DNA of 64,000 bases from Mytilus californianus (GCF_021869535.1 NW_026262679.1:84751143-84815142), one strand, 5' to 3'; positions 26,401 through 36,965 are shown, counted from the stretch's first letter. A program made the numbers and translations. The notes: a model not told the origin generated them from the letters alone.

Positions 26401-28186
26401 TAAAAATCTAAAAACTGAGCAACACGGACCCCCCCCCCCCCCAAAAAAAAAAAAACGGAGGTAGTAGGATTACTAAGTAACCTTTAAGAACAAGGATGCG
26501 CTTGTTGATATATACGTTTCAAATAAATTTACAGGTCGATGGCAAGTGCGGCATTCAGATGCCCCTAAATCCGCATTGGGTTCTATTGAAACTGTTCAGG
26601 GTTACGGAGGTCGTGGTATTTCTGTTCATCAGACACAAACCTTTACTAGACTGTACGACACTGAAGATGAACTTGAAAGAAAGGAATTGGAAAATTATGC
26701 GTTAACTTTCAATGGTGATGCAAGTAATAGTGCCTATTCTCCTCTTCAGGAAATAGATGAAAGATCTGATGATCATGTAAGTTGTGCTGCCTTTAACAAA
26801 AAGATTCAATCGGCGTCATTACTATTTATATTATGTTTTTTTATATAAATAATCTTATTTAATCGTAAATATTCCAAGTCAATATACAAAAGATCAATGA
26901 TAAGTATGATTTTTATAAATAATTTAGTTCCGGGCTTTAACAAAATGAAATTACAATAAACAGTTGTCTCTGTTTTTGTCTGATATGAAATGTATAAGTA
27001 CAAAAATACAAAATGGCACTTACATTTTTACTGAACATCTTATTAGTAATAGTGCATGTACATTGAGAACAAAGGTAACAAATTTTCAAGATAAACATGC
27101 CATAACATAATTAACATAAGAATCACACACATACATCTTTTATCTCATGTTAAATAAATACATTGGTTTTCCTGTTTGAATGATTTTACACTAGTCATTT
27201 TGGGGGCCCTTTATAGCTTGCTGTTCGGTGTGAGCCAAGGCTCCGTGTTGAAGACCGTACTTTGACCTATAATGGTTTACTATTACAAATTGGGACTTAG
27301 ATGGAGAGTTGTCTCATTGGTACTCATACCACATCTTCTTATATCTATCTTGATATTCCAGGGTCCAGAACCTACTGCTATAGCAGTTGGTATGTTCGAT
27401 TCCACACCTATGGTAGTTGTTGGAACAAAAACCGGGCTCATTCATGTTTATCGTGATGTTAATGCTGCTTTACGACATGAAAGTGTGCACCGTGAAGGAC
27501 AAATAGCTCAAACTTGGAATACGCTGTACAAAAACAACCAGACTGGTGATAGCGTCATAACAGATATCGGGTATGTATTGATATGACTCTCATTTTCTCC
27601 TTCTGATACAAACAAGATTTTTTTACATTGGGTTATTAAAAACATAATTTAAGTGGTATCAGTTTACAATTACAGGTTAATACATACTATAAAAAAATGA
27701 TCACAAACAAAATTTGAATAATTTCATTATCCATGGAGTCAATTATAAGTGAAAATGTAGAGCGTATTAATATTATGTTCTAGTATAAAAATATTTTCTT
27801 CCTTTAAGTTCCTTCAGAATAAATTTTTAAAAGTTATTTCTAATCCAAGTTATAAAAGGACCCTTTTCTATTTTGGATTTGAATAATATAGAGCTAAAGA
27901 AAGCTGATGCCAAACTATCTATATGTTTGGGTTTTTTTTTTCATTTATAAACGTGTTAATATAAAAACATGACGGTATTAATTCAAAGGAACAAACGTTT
28001 TTACTTTCATGAAATTACATGACTTGAAATCATACAATTGTTCCAATTAACAAAACTGATAAATATGATTTAATTTTTAGGATTATCAACCAAGCTCAAT
28101 CACCAAATGGAAAAGTTTTAGTTTGGGCTATTGGTTCTGCGTCAGGATCCCTTGGCATCTATGAGCTGCAGTTTGTCAGCAACTGA
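14407..28186 (+). CDS. secreted choice-of-anchor I (mesenchyme-specific cell surface glycoprotein-like) protein, copy 1, 563 aa
   Basis: Ten coding exons with GT-AG introns: 14407-14581, 16138-16389, 16997-17192, 18669-18813, 21794-21908, 22324-22500, 25393-25467, 26535-26776, 27362-27570, 28081-28186; the sum is 1692 nt, open to TGA. Residues 1-16 (MKTLVLLVLYTSAVYS) are a signal peptide. The rest is one choice-of-anchor I beta-propeller-type domain. Marks in order: QPRLLHVIDISNP, VGVDPKGLAF with IIANEGRG (about 143-165) and DPPGTV, RWVYRGNH then DLEPEQVTISND with AYISLPENNAVARIDI, GEKNW, SDQDGG, YSMRQATDIE with LTAEQG, FDESKRAR, ERSDDHGPEPTAIAVG, WAIGSASGSLGIYEL at the end. No membrane or GPI anchor is seen, so it is probably secreted. 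The Met at 14407 is preferred over the upstream 14392 because it matches copies 2 and 3 and follows an acceptor-like TTTTACAG. One N-Q-T sequon lies in exon 9. Biochemical role unknown; homologs are named for a sea urchin mesenchyme glycoprotein. Confidence 0.9.
14877..15000 (+). repeat. dispersed repeat fragment in intron 1 of copy 1 coding region
   Basis: Begins CACCAGATGCGCATTTCG and runs through TCTCGAGGCCGAAATG. A second copy with the same words lies at about 30908-31000. No coding capacity. Confidence 0.55.
18899..19120 (+). repeat. 25-bp minisatellite, about 9 copies, just after exon 4 of copy 1
   Basis: The unit is close to ATGTGTCAACTTTTTATTCC plus about 5 bp (CAGAG), with a strict 25-bp step (for example at 18906, 18931 and 18956). 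Later units change GTCAAC to GTAAAC. The array starts about 85 bp after the exon 4 donor. Short open frames across it are artefacts of the repeat. Confidence 0.85.
19433..19940 (-). repeat. composite dispersed repeat in intron 4 of copy 1
   Basis: In reverse orientation this joins two families. One is the 'GGAGAGTTGTCTCATTGGCA' family, with other copies at 27185, 32215 and 63620. The other is the 'TTGTTGTCTCTTTGACACAT' family, with other copies at 22672, 38757, 39998 and 56398. Both are non-coding and highly repeated across the window. Confidence 0.65.
20320..21312 (+). mobile_element. non-autonomous element with inverted ends and about six 160-bp internal tandem repeats
   Basis: The left end contains ACGCCCGTC followed by TTTTTGACGGGACGTATTAT; the right end contains GACGACGGGCGTATCATGCG, so ACGCCCGTC is inverted at the two ends. 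After a (TCCG/TCTG)n stretch near 20370-20420, a unit that starts CACATGTCGCGCCGTATCTC repeats at about 20425 (diverged), 20588, 20749, 20911, 21068 and 21228, a step of 157-163 bp. No protein is encoded. It sits in intron 4 of copy 1. Confidence 0.75.
22020..22106. repeat. low-complexity T and G runs in intron 5 of copy 1
   Basis: A run of T-rich sequence ends in about 14 G. Such homopolymers are prone to sequencing and assembly length errors. Confidence 0.7.
22672..22812 (+). repeat. dispersed repeat in intron 6 of copy 1
   Basis: GGGCCAGCTGAAGCCCGC to CTCAATTTTATT, the same family as 39998-40126 (plus) and 19655-19798, 38757-39090, 56398-56745 (minus). A short tail copy lies at 23722-23776. 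Non-coding. Confidence 0.7.
22866..23645. mobile_element. fold-back element with inverted arrays of ACCATTTCGTACC
   Basis: On the left, from about 22866 to 23042, the word CCATTTCGTACC or a close variant occurs about eight times at irregular 15-45 bp spacing. On the right, from about 23536 to 23645, its reverse complement GGTACGAAATGG occurs about six times. An AT-rich middle of about 490 bp holds no gene. A second element of the same kind lies at 43341-43988 in copy 2. Inverted arrays of short sub-repeats at both ends are typical of fold-back transposons. It is in intron 6 of copy 1. Confidence 0.75.
24007..24260 (+). mobile_element. tRNA-derived SINE with 10-bp target-site duplication
   Basis: The head shows a pol III A-box (TGGCCGACTGG) and a decayed B-box (GGTTGTAAGGGTAGAATCCC). 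The 3' part ends GTGGCGTTAAACTTCAAACAATCA, whose core GCGTTAAAC plus CAATCA tail is seen in many bivalve SINEs. Perfect direct repeats ATATTGCCAT flank it at 23997-24006 and 24261-24270, so the ends are firm. Lies in intron 6 of copy 1, plus orientation. Confidence 0.88.
25560..25965 (+). repeat. dispersed repeat ('CACTGCTGGTGGAG' family), intron 7 of copy 1
   Basis: Holds CACTGCTGGTGGAG, CCCAGTAGTCAGCA, ATCATTGATATGGTCAT, and GCGTCACTGATGAGTCTTTT followed by CGCGCGTCTGACGTA. Other copies or parts lie near 10.73, 32.83, 35.82, 40.2, 42.65, 53.95-54.96 and 59.5 kb. Non-coding. Confidence 0.7.
26428..26455. repeat. poly-C / poly-A run
   Basis: About 14 C followed by A-rich sequence, about 80 bp upstream of exon 8 of copy 1. 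Length is likely to be uncertain in the assembly. Confidence 0.7.
27185..27345 (+). repeat. dispersed repeat ending about 16 bp before the exon 9 acceptor of copy 1
   Basis: TTTTACACTAGTCATTTTGG to CACATCTTCTTATAT, the family also present at 19433 (minus), 32215, 57920 and 63620 (minus). The repeat reaches to about 16 bp before the ATTCCAG acceptor of exon 9 (exon starts 27362), so the branch point and part of the pyrimidine tract are probably repeat-derived. Confidence 0.65.
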
Positions 28187-28234
28187 TACCAGTTTTATCG
28201 AAATTTTACGATTTATATAGAACGGGTTACCTAA

Positions 28235-28240
28235 AATAAA
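28235..28240 (+). terminator. poly(A) signal of copy 1
   Basis: AATAAA 48 bp after the TGA stop of copy 1. Confidence 0.7.
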
Positions 28241-28308
28241 GCATGTTTTCATATAATTCGTTTTATTTTTTATAACTCTACATACTCGGGGTATCTACTA
28301 TTATATAC

Positions 28309-28442
28309 ATAACACATAGCTGAGAGGGTGATAGAGCAGATTGTTACCCCGAGAAAATATTGTCAACTGAGGCGAAGCCAAGGTTGACAATGTCTTTTCG
28401 AGGGATAACAATCTGCTCTATCACTCTCTCAGATATGTGTTA
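28309..28442. repeat. long inverted repeat (hairpin) just downstream of copy 1
   Basis: Arms of about 55 bp: GATAGAGCAGATTGTTACCC on the left faces GGGATAACAATCTGCTCTATC (read with its partner) on the right, and TTGTCAAC faces GTTGACAA around a short loop GAGGCGAAGCC. Outer parts ATAACACATA and TATGTGTTAT also pair. It starts 69 bp after the AATAAA of copy 1. It may be a fold-back MITE, or may help to end transcription. Confidence 0.75.
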
Positions 28443-31150
28443 TTTAATTAGTTATATAGTATGTTCTGTTATTACTGTCTATTGAGTTTCAAATTAAAAG
28501 AAATACACTATGACGTCTTGTACATAACAACCATCCGTATTCAATAAAGCGCACATTTGATCAAGCGTCTCCGTGAAGGATAATAGAGTAAATTGTCTCC
28601 TTCGTATCAAACCAATCAAAGTCTGGCATTTTGACATGAAGTATAATAAATAAATATAACTAAAGGTATGTAAATGTCGAAAATATGTAGGATTTACCAT
28701 GTACAAAGCAATGTCTTTTTCAATTATTGTATGCATCATGTATTCTTTTGGGTTACAAAAGTCAACGCAGCACAAATTAAAGGCATCAGTAGTTTACCAA
28801 ATCTCATAAATCCATTTAAATGATACAAATCAGACAAAACATGGAGGAAATTGTATTAAATCCAAAAGGATCGAGACAGGGTTGGTCGAGAGGGTAAGCC
28901 ATGCATTCGTTTTTAAACACCCAAATCATCATTTAGACTCAACGGACAGACCACATCATCTCCTGATTTTTATATATGCATCAGATTTATAAAATATAGC
29001 AAGCTTTATTACAATCTCGAGTCATAATGATTGGCCGATTGGTAGTTTTTCAAATCAACTTTAGAAATCTTAATATACGTATTTATATTATTTGCATATT
29101 GAATAAAGAGAAATATAATGTGACACAAACCCAGTTATTTTAAGTTTGATCTCAAGGAATAATCTTGCCTCGTGATAGGAAATAATCGATCCTTTTTCAA
29201 AAGAATTTGCATACATGAACTTGCAAATGTGCTTAATACAGGTACGGTTATTTACTTTCCCTGGTGATAGATCAGTACCTTTTTTATCTCATCCCTTAAG
29301 ATATTCTACATTATAAAAATAAGAAGACGTGGTACCATTGTCATCAGTCGGAATTGGGACATTAATCGTGTAGGGTGAGTGTCGCGCTTTCTGAACGTTA
29401 AGGAACCTTTGCAAACTACTCTGATGGATCCGAAGGTGACATTTTCGAAGGCCAAATGTCTGCTTCTATCCATCATATATATACAAATGATTTTTTTTCC
29501 GCCTCAAACATTAATGAATTTTATTATGGAAACACGATTCAACCTGTAGGAATTTGATAAAAAGTGGTATTTCATATTTGGCATCCAACATTTAAGGTCA
29601 TAGTGCTTACAAAGCTAACAATGCTATGAATTGTCTTTTGAATCAATCTCTTTGGTTTAATAGACTGATTGATGAAGGTTATAATCCTACTGTTGCTGTT
29701 CAATCACTGTTCTATGATTTGTTTTACGATTAACATCAATACACGTATTTATATTTTGAAGCAATACGAAAATGTTTCCTTTGTGTATTTGTTTACTTTG
29801 GTTTGTGCATAGTGCAAGTCGTATCTACCTAAACTGTTTATGAAGTTGCTATTGTTTACCCTTAATGAATAAAAGGAGATGTAAGGTTTACGTCAATATG
29901 ACATCTACCAACGAATAGAATTACAAAACGTCATCTAGAGGCAACATACCATCTTGAACAATAAACAAGTGGCTTTATATTATGACAAGCTCTAAATCGA
30001 CCCAAGTTTAAAAAAAAGATGTGAATGGTTTAAACATAAACAATCAAATGTCTTCAATTATTACCAAATTTTCCAACATAAAAAAAATTACGATATTACA
30101 TAAGACAATCACGGACGAAATTTTGGACAGACCCATGAATATGTCGTGGGGTCAAAGTTTTTTTTTTAGATCTCAACCTTCACCCTGTTTTATCTCGACC
30201 AGTGGACTAACGACATTTTTCCTTTTGGTTTTGGTAATGTCTGTTAATATTTGATGTGAATTTTGATTTCTCTCCTGGTACCTACTCCCTGTTTATACTG
30301 TAGGTATATCACAAAAGACAAAACTTTAAAAAGATGTGCTATATTTAACTCATCCTAAATAACAGGATTAACTACCATAAATATCAAAGAAACGCCATTT
30401 TATTGATGTATTTAGTCAGTTCCTGGAAAGCATTATTCCATGAGCTTTATCATAAGAACACCTAAAAGAATCAGGTCATGAAGACTTGCATGTTGTAAAT
30501 TTTCTTCCGAGACAAACTATGAATAGTCAAATATTTAAAAGACTTTTTATTTCAGATCATGTGCTCAAATAAAAACCTATTAGAATATACTAAGTAAACC
30601 TTACTGTCAATATAATTTCTACCCGTTCTAGTAAAATGCTTGGTAGAGAAATTAAAAAGAAAGACCTAGATAATAACAGTTGTACTAGTTAGTTAGAATT
30701 TATCTGTTACTAATTTAGGTAGTAAATCTACTATTTATTCTTTTCAGTGCATGTACGTTTAATTTCAACGGAAGTAAACGTTCTGTTATTTCTAAGCAAA
30801 TACGTTGTGGACAACATGAACATATTTATTTTGGTTTTTAAGAATATCTAGGTAAAGACGAAGATCAGGATCAGTGACAGGATTTAAAACAATAATGGTA
30901 CCAATTTTACTGCACCAGATGCGTATTTCGTCAATAAATGCCTCTTCATCGATGCTCGAGGCCAAAATATTTGAAAAACCAAAACATATACAAATGTTGA
31001 CAAGATTTCCACACAGCGAAAATTAAGATAGAAATACTACAGAAACATATTTTGAAATTTGACCGTCCGTTCTCGTATGTAAATGTATCATAAATATAGT
31101 TTTTACATGTCTCTTTTGGAAAGAAATAACATTAATGATATTGTATTATA
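28443..31150. other. intergenic stretch between copies 1 and 2, no gene recognised
   Basis: Short open frames on both strands show no domain, signal peptide or splice-bounded structure. A repeat fragment of the CACCAGATGCG family lies at about 30908-31000. Part of 29600-29735 is open on the plus strand but resembles nothing recognised. Confidence 0.5.
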
Positions 31151-31199
31151 TGTCGATTGTTTGACCAGAAATTTGAGCTATTATGTGGAATCTTAGAAC

Positions 31200-31510
31200 T
31201 CAATAGCCATGTTAACTGCTGTACCCCTATTTTTGACATTTTTACCTATTATGTCTATTTGTTTTGCTCACACATTGTTGTCAATATATTGGAATTCTAT
31301 GCGGCTGTCGTACAAATCAAAGGTTTAACTAGCTATAAAACCAGGTTTAATCCACCATTTCCTATATAAGAAAATGCTGTACCAAGTCAAAAATATGACA
31401 GTTGTTTTCCGTTCGTTTGATGTGTTAGAGATTTTGATTTTGCCATTTAATAAAGGACTTTCCGTTTTGAATTTTCTTGGAGTTCGGTATTTTTGTTATT
31501 TTACTTTTTT
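31200..31510 (+). repeat. dispersed repeat ('TTTGACATTTTTACCTATTA' family)
   Basis: Contains TTTTTACCTATTATGTCT, TTTGTTTTGCTCACACATTG, AAACCAGGTTTAATCCACCA and AAAGGACTTTCCGTTTTGAA in order. The same order is seen at 57180-57485 and partly at 59855-60065 and 60640-60850; parts occur inverted at 57845-58140. The short open frames in it are not genes. Confidence 0.7.
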
Positions 31511-32214
31511 CTTTTGTGGAAAGTCTATATTGTCTGCTTTATATATGTTTTTTTTTTTAATATCTCTTTTTATGATTGTACACGTTGCACTTTTAAGGGA
31601 AGAATGTAAAATTATCCGGCTATTATCTGCCTTTTCTTATTCTCGAGATATTCTCGTTACCTCTTTATTAAATGACAGTGTATAAGTATGTCACATTTTA
31701 ACAGAAGTTCGTATATACTAGGTTCAATCTCTGATCGGTTACCACACAATGTCATGCTAGCAACTTTTAGTGGTGTCTTTCTGATTTCGTGATATTTCAA
31801 TACGTCTGAATCAAACTATTGAATGGAAACTTATAAAACTATACATATGCTACAAACTTAGCAATTTTGTTATTATAAGTCAGTGATACACTAGTTAGTC
31901 TCATGAGAGTTAAAAACCAATCAGAAAATCACCTCGAATGAAGGTACAAATCAAAAGGTCAACTGCCGGTTTTAAAGAAATGGTGAACATTTTCCAGAAT
32001 GTTAAAAATATGACAACACTGAAAACTATAAATGAAAGAAAAGTTTCAAATTTAATTTTCTGATCTTCTAACAGAGAACAACTATTTATGCGTGTTCTTA
32101 TTTCTTCAAACAAGGAACGGTGTGTATTATGTTAGGTGAATGGTATCCGAAGAATGTTACTTAAGGTAAAAGTATAGTAAATTGGCTATCATTGTTCATA
32201 TGTTGTGCTGTTAC

Positions 32215-32570
32215 ACCACTGTTCCAGGTTAGGGGTGGGTTTGGCGCCCGCAATCATGTTTAACCCCGCCACACTCTGTATGTGCCTGTTCCGTGTCAGG
32301 AGCCAGTAAATCAGTGGTTGTCGTTTGTTTGCTGTATATCATTTTTGTTTTTCGCTCATTGTTTTGTACATAAATCAAGCCGTTAGTTGTGTTGTTTGAA
32401 TTGTTTTACATTTGTCATTTCGGGATCTTTTATAGCTGATTTTGCGGTATGGGTTTTGCTCATTGTTGAAGACCGTACGGTGACCTATAGTTGTTAACTT
32501 CTATGTCATTTGGTCTATGTTGGAGAGTTGTCCCATTGACAATCACACCACATCTTCTTATTTTTATATG
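32215..32570 (+). repeat. near full-length dispersed repeat, about 355 bp
   Basis: Runs from GCTGTTACACCACTGTTCCA to CACACCACATCTTCTTATTT. It carries the GTTTAACCCCGCCACA and AAGACCGTACGGTGACCTAT words of the family found truncated at 19433, 27185, 57920 and 63620. Non-coding. Confidence 0.7.
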
Positions 32571-32819
32571 TCACAGATTTTGGTAAAAAATCGTTTTTTT
32601 GACATTTCTTCCTTCATTTAGGTACCAGATTTTTTATTTATTTAACACAAGAAGCACCAGTTGTGTAGCCAAACGTATCATGATGGTATTGTTCCAATTT
32701 GGTTAAAAATCTATTTATTTTGTTTGCGATAACATACTTATAAGGGTAGTCTTATTTCCTATACTTAGCATTCTTTTTAAAAATAATCATTCAATGTAGC
32801 AAAAGACAACCACTGACGA

Positions 32820-33175
32820 GATTCCTGAATTGTGCATGTCACTGCTGGTGGAGGTTTCTTCCCCGAGGCCGAGGATATCACCATCCCAGTAGTCAGCACT
32901 TTTGTGTTGACATGGATAATCATTGATATGGAAATAATCATAAATTAACTGTACAGTAAACAAAACTTTGAATTGTTCGAAATACTAAGGATGTTCTATC
33001 CCAGGAATAGATTACCTTATTTGTCAAAACCTTTCGGAATTTTTGGTACGCAGTGATCTACATCTTGGTATTCAACTTTCTTGATTCGAGCGTCACTGAC
33101 GAGTCTTTTGTAGAAGAATCGCTAATTTGGCGTACAAAATTTTAATTCTGGTATCTATGATGATTTTATTTGAAA
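32820..33175 (+). repeat. dispersed repeat ('CACTGCTGGTGGAG' family)
   Basis: Same word order as the copy at 25560-25965, including CCAGTAGTCAGCA and GAGCGTCACTGACGAGTCTT. Confidence 0.7.
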
Positions 33176-33518
33176 CAGACACATGAACTAGTGTAACGTG
33201 TTTGGCTTATAAACTATCTGTTCGTATCCGTTTTCACAAAATCTGAGATACTCCAATATCAATCTTTTAATTAACTCAAAATCTAACTACAACTTGGAGG
33301 CTTTACTAAAAACTACGAGACCAACCTTTCAACTTTGAAACTTAATAAAGAAACAACAATATTTACACAATTAACTTTGTATCAAAAAGTAGTCTAAAAA
33401 CTATAACCTCAATTTATCCTTAATCCTTTCACTGACTCAGAGGTCCCAACCGATTTGCTCAACAATTATAACCTTTCAAAAACTATAAGAGGACAAGCTT
33501 CAAAACCATAGGTTCCTG

Positions 33519-33668
33519 AGACAGCTAGTGTCTGAGACACCTAGTTTCTGAGACAACTAGTTCTGAAACACCTAATCTCCGAAGCACCCTAGTTCCTGAG
33601 ACAACTAGTTCTGAAACACCTAGTCTTCGAAGCACCTAGTTCTGAGACACCTATTCTCCGAAACACCG
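33519..33668. repeat. minisatellite built on TCTGAGACACCTAGT
   Basis: About nine imperfect units of 14-19 bp around (T)CTGAGACACCTAGT, with variants CCGAAACACC and CTGAAACACC. Lies in the spacer between copies 1 and 2. Confidence 0.7.
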
Positions 33669-33743
33669 AAGTCACCAGACACTTACAAGCTACCTGTTCG
33701 AGGGACTGCGACCATTCCCGTGGAAAATTACAGTTTCAGAACA

Positions 33744-33928
33744 GAGGGGCCTGATGGGTTATTTTCGTTCTTCGTGATCGGCGCATTTTCGCTATCGTGA
33801 TCCGTTTTTCTACAGATTTTTTTTTTATATTTTCGTGATCCGTGATCATGGAAATTTATTTTCTGTGAATCGTGATTGACAAAAAAATCAACTCGTGAAT
33901 CGTGATGAGACCCCCCATCAGGCCCCTC
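33744..33928. mobile_element. 185-bp MITE with 15-bp perfect inverted ends and 6-bp target duplication
   Basis: The left end GAGGGGCCTGATGGG (33744-33758) is the exact reverse complement of the right end CCCATCAGGCCCCTC (33914-33928). Direct repeats AGAACA flank it at 33738-33743 and 33929-33934. The inside is rich in the word TCGTGATC and its variants and encodes nothing. The superfamily could not be assigned. Confidence 0.85.
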
Positions 33929-34689
33929 AGAACAACCCGGTAGCTTGCAACAATCGTAAAGACTTCTAAACCGCTTGCTTCAAACCACAAGATTTCAACT
34001 CAAACTTGGTTTACAAACTTTTCAGTTAGACTTTCTTTATTTGCTGGTATTCTCTTTTCGATGCTTATTCATCAACAGCCACATAACAAATGAACGAACT
34101 CGCACAATGTATCGGTGTCTTTATAATATACCAATAGCGCGGACCTCAAGGAGAGCACCCTAGCAACAACGAGTTTCATAGCAACCAAGGATAAAAGGAT
34201 GATTTTCCATGTAGTTTTCGTTAATGAATTGTTCAAACGGGTAATTAATCATGGATTACAATTAAACATTGAATTACAAATATTGTCTTATGCTTAAACT
34301 GCATTTCTGTCACACTAGCGGTTTACAATTCCCACCTTTCACTCCCTTTTTCTTTTTTAGAGAACTAACGAAAGGTACATAAAAGAACGATTCAATAAAA
34401 ATCAGTACAGCAATAGGTATTTAACAGCTATAATAGCAGTATAATAGAAAACAAAATCACAAGTACAAACAAAACAGAAATAAATTAAACCAGATCAAAG
34501 AATTCTTACAGTTACTTAGAGTCGTCCTTCACCCTAAAATCGGTATAAATATCAAAGAGTAGATGTCATGCAGCAACGTCATATATAATACCAAGAGACA
34601 TGATAAATTCAGTAATATTTTGTATGCAAACATTATATGCATAATCGATCTAAACTGATTAACTTCAATTGATACTTATTTACCTGTCA

Positions 34690-35035
34690 CAGATGATGAC
34701 GGATATGTCCAATCGTCGTAACCAAAATCCCGTCCTCCTTTTTCCCCGAATGTGACCTACCGAAATAGATTAATCACCGAGTTTGTACTTACATGAACAA
34801 CACGACGAGTGTCACATGTGGAGCAGGATTTGATTGCCCTTCCAGAGCATCTTAGATCACACCCAGTTTTTGGTGGGGTTCGTGTTGCTTGGTCATTAGT
34901 TTTCTGTGTTGTGTTTTGTTTACTGTTGTTTATCTTTTTGGTCTTTTTCTTCTTTTTTGCCATGGCTTTGTTATTTTTTTTTTCGACATGTGAGTTTGAA
35001 TGTCCCTTTGGTATCTTTCGCCTCTCCCCTATTTA
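34690..35035 (+). mobile_element. 3' tail of the abundant retroelement, truncated
   Basis: GATGACGGATATGTCCAATC, CCTCCTTTTTCCCCGAATGT, CACGACGAGTGTCACATGTG, then the T-rich TTTTCTGTGTTGTGTTTTGT tail and TTTGAATGTCCCTTTGGTAT. This is the region 3' of the RT fragment seen in the more complete copy at 51025-51625. The open frames here are not genes. Confidence 0.65.
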
Positions 35036-35425
35036 ACCTTTCTCTTAACAGGTTAGGGCTCATTCCTCTTTAATCTCTGATTGAAGAATGACCGCAAAGT
35101 TTTGTGGACTATAAAATAAAGTAATGGAGATGTTTATATGTGTTAGACAATTGGAACCCTAAATATCATTTCAATCATGATTTTGTTTGATTTTAAGCCA
35201 ATATAATATACAATGGTATTGCCAATCTTTCTTCAAATAAAAGCAAGATTGCATTTTTCATTATCGACTTTGTAGTAAATTAATCAACGACCCAGTTAAA
35301 CACGCGTACGTTATATAATTCAGATATGGTTAGTGTTCGAGAAACCTGGTTTAGCTTATAATTTGGGCAAAAACGTTAATTTTGTATTACATAAATCACG
35401 TGACAATGCATCTGTTGTCCCGGTT

Positions 35426-35577
35426 TATAAAGTTTTCATCCTATAGTTCAAAATAACCAAGTAAAGTATTACGTGTTCGTCACGCACAATTTTAAGATAA
35501 AAGTCGGAATCACAACAGATGTACACACAGATCTCACCCCGTTAGTACATATCACGGTTTTACAGACAAGCGACTAG
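35426..35577 (+). promoter_or_regulatory. putative promoter and untranslated leader exon of copy 2
   Basis: A TATAAA at 35426-35431 is followed by about 145 bp strongly conserved with the region before copy 3: ACGTGTTCGTCACG, CAATTTTAAGATA, GGAATCACAACAGATGTACA and CACAGATCTCA are shared. It ends at a donor GACTAG|GTAAGT (exon end 35577). The matching acceptor ATTCACAG ends at 37468, four bases before the ATG. With TATA at about -30 the start would lie near 35456 and the leader exon would be about 120 nt. Conservation stretches upstream too (TTATATAATTCAGATATGGT near 35310). Inferred from conservation and splice signals only. Confidence 0.6.
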
Positions 35578-35819
35578 GTAAGTTCCATGAAAAAATTATT
35601 TCATATAAGCAGATAATGGCTTTTGTCCAATTTCGACACATTTATGTTTAAAAAAAGGACTAGGAGACACACATACGTTTTGTCGTTATAAATTGTACAC
35701 TGATTTTCTTTTATGAAATACTATATATGAATGAAGAAAATAATGAGATTTATGTAAATTATGTAAAAATCCGACAATGCAAAACAGAAAAGACACCAAC
35801 ATACGATCCTCAAATTTGG

Positions 35820-35940
35820 GTCTTCAATGCGCCTCAACATCGCACTTTATTTGGCCTTTAAAAAAAATTGATTCGAGCGTCATTGACGAGTCTTTTTTAG
35901 ACAAAATTTTAATTCTAGTATTCATGATGAGCTTTTTCAC
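35820..35940 (+). repeat. dispersed repeat fragment ('GAGCGTCATTGACGAGTCTT')
   Basis: Part of the CACTGCTGGTGGAG family (GCGTCA..GACGAGTCTTTT then a CTAGTATTCATGATGAG word), inside the proposed first intron of copy 2. Confidence 0.55.
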
Positions 35941-36556
35941 ACACATGTGACTATACCATTTTGAACTAACACGGCATAAGTCTAGTGGAGCACCTAAAGA
36001 TCTGCTACAAAAACTAAAACTTTAAAAACCTAGAAAATTAGTTTTAAACTTTTGCCTATACTTCTTATGAGTAATTAGCATGTTGCAGGGTTAATCCAGT
36101 ACGTTAAGTACTTAACCTGTCCCTTTCAATCTCGACTAGTTAGAATAAGAAACCATACATAGACAATAGTCCAGTACAAATAAGTTCATATAAATACTGA
36201 ACTTAATAATATCGCTTTTAATTATGTCACTAGTGCAATGATATTAAATGATAATTTATCAAATAATCTTCATACTACAACTCATCCAGATATACACCTT
36301 AAAATGTACAAATAGATAGCTTTAAAACTGTCGCATAAATTCAACGAAGTCATTTGATATTTGTTCTTACTTTTAAAGTTCATATATTGCTAAGAATTAA
36401 TAAGCACATGTCGAGTTTGAATTTGTCACATTAATAATACATCTACACCTTTCCATGGAAATGCAATCGACTTAATAACTGGAGTTATATACCAAAATTA
36501 TTTAGAAAATTCGCAAAAATCTAAAAGCTAGTTAACATAAGAGGAATTCGGATTCG

Positions 36557-36564
<8 letters not shown>

Positions 36565-36588
<24 letters not shown>

Positions 36589-36965
36589 TTAACTTCCAGT
36601 GGCAAATATTTCATGCATGTTCAGGACGAGAACAAATAAACAATTATAACAATAGGTAGGTCCTGTAATACAGGGCGTCCGGGATGAAGATCGGGTACAT
36701 TTGGACTGCCACTGGAAAATAAGGTTATTTTGGAAAGGGACAGAAATTATGCCTTGCAATAAGCCAAACTCTAAGAGTTGTTTCAAGAAGTCTTAACGTG
36801 CAAAAAGCGTGGCACTTTCTTTACACAAGGCATCAGATTAACGTCCCCATTCTGACCGGACGTGACTGCGTACTTGTACATACTACACAGCCAAATGGAC
36901 GCCCCACTTTGGAAATGGATTTTCTGGCAGACGTAAAAAGACATAAGTGACCATATTTCTATTCC
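36565..36965 (-). repeat. dispersed repeat, about 400 bp, upstream of copy 2 coding start
   Basis: After four TTGA units it runs from TTAACTTCCAGTGGCAAATA to GTGACCATATTTCTATTCCC, matching 13200-13600 in order and length. It lies in the proposed 5'UTR intron of copy 2. Confidence 0.65.

Noticed and set aside
27272..27586. Open frame starting MVYYYKLGLRWRV and running into the exon 9 coding sequence
   Set aside because: The first 30 residues come from a dispersed repeat; the true exon starts at 27362 after ATTCCAG, with phase and homology to copy 2.
29600..29735. Plus-strand open segment reading NAMNCLLNQSLWFNRLIDEG
   Set aside because: Protein-like but short, with no splice context and no recognised homology; possibly a transposon scrap, not enough to call.
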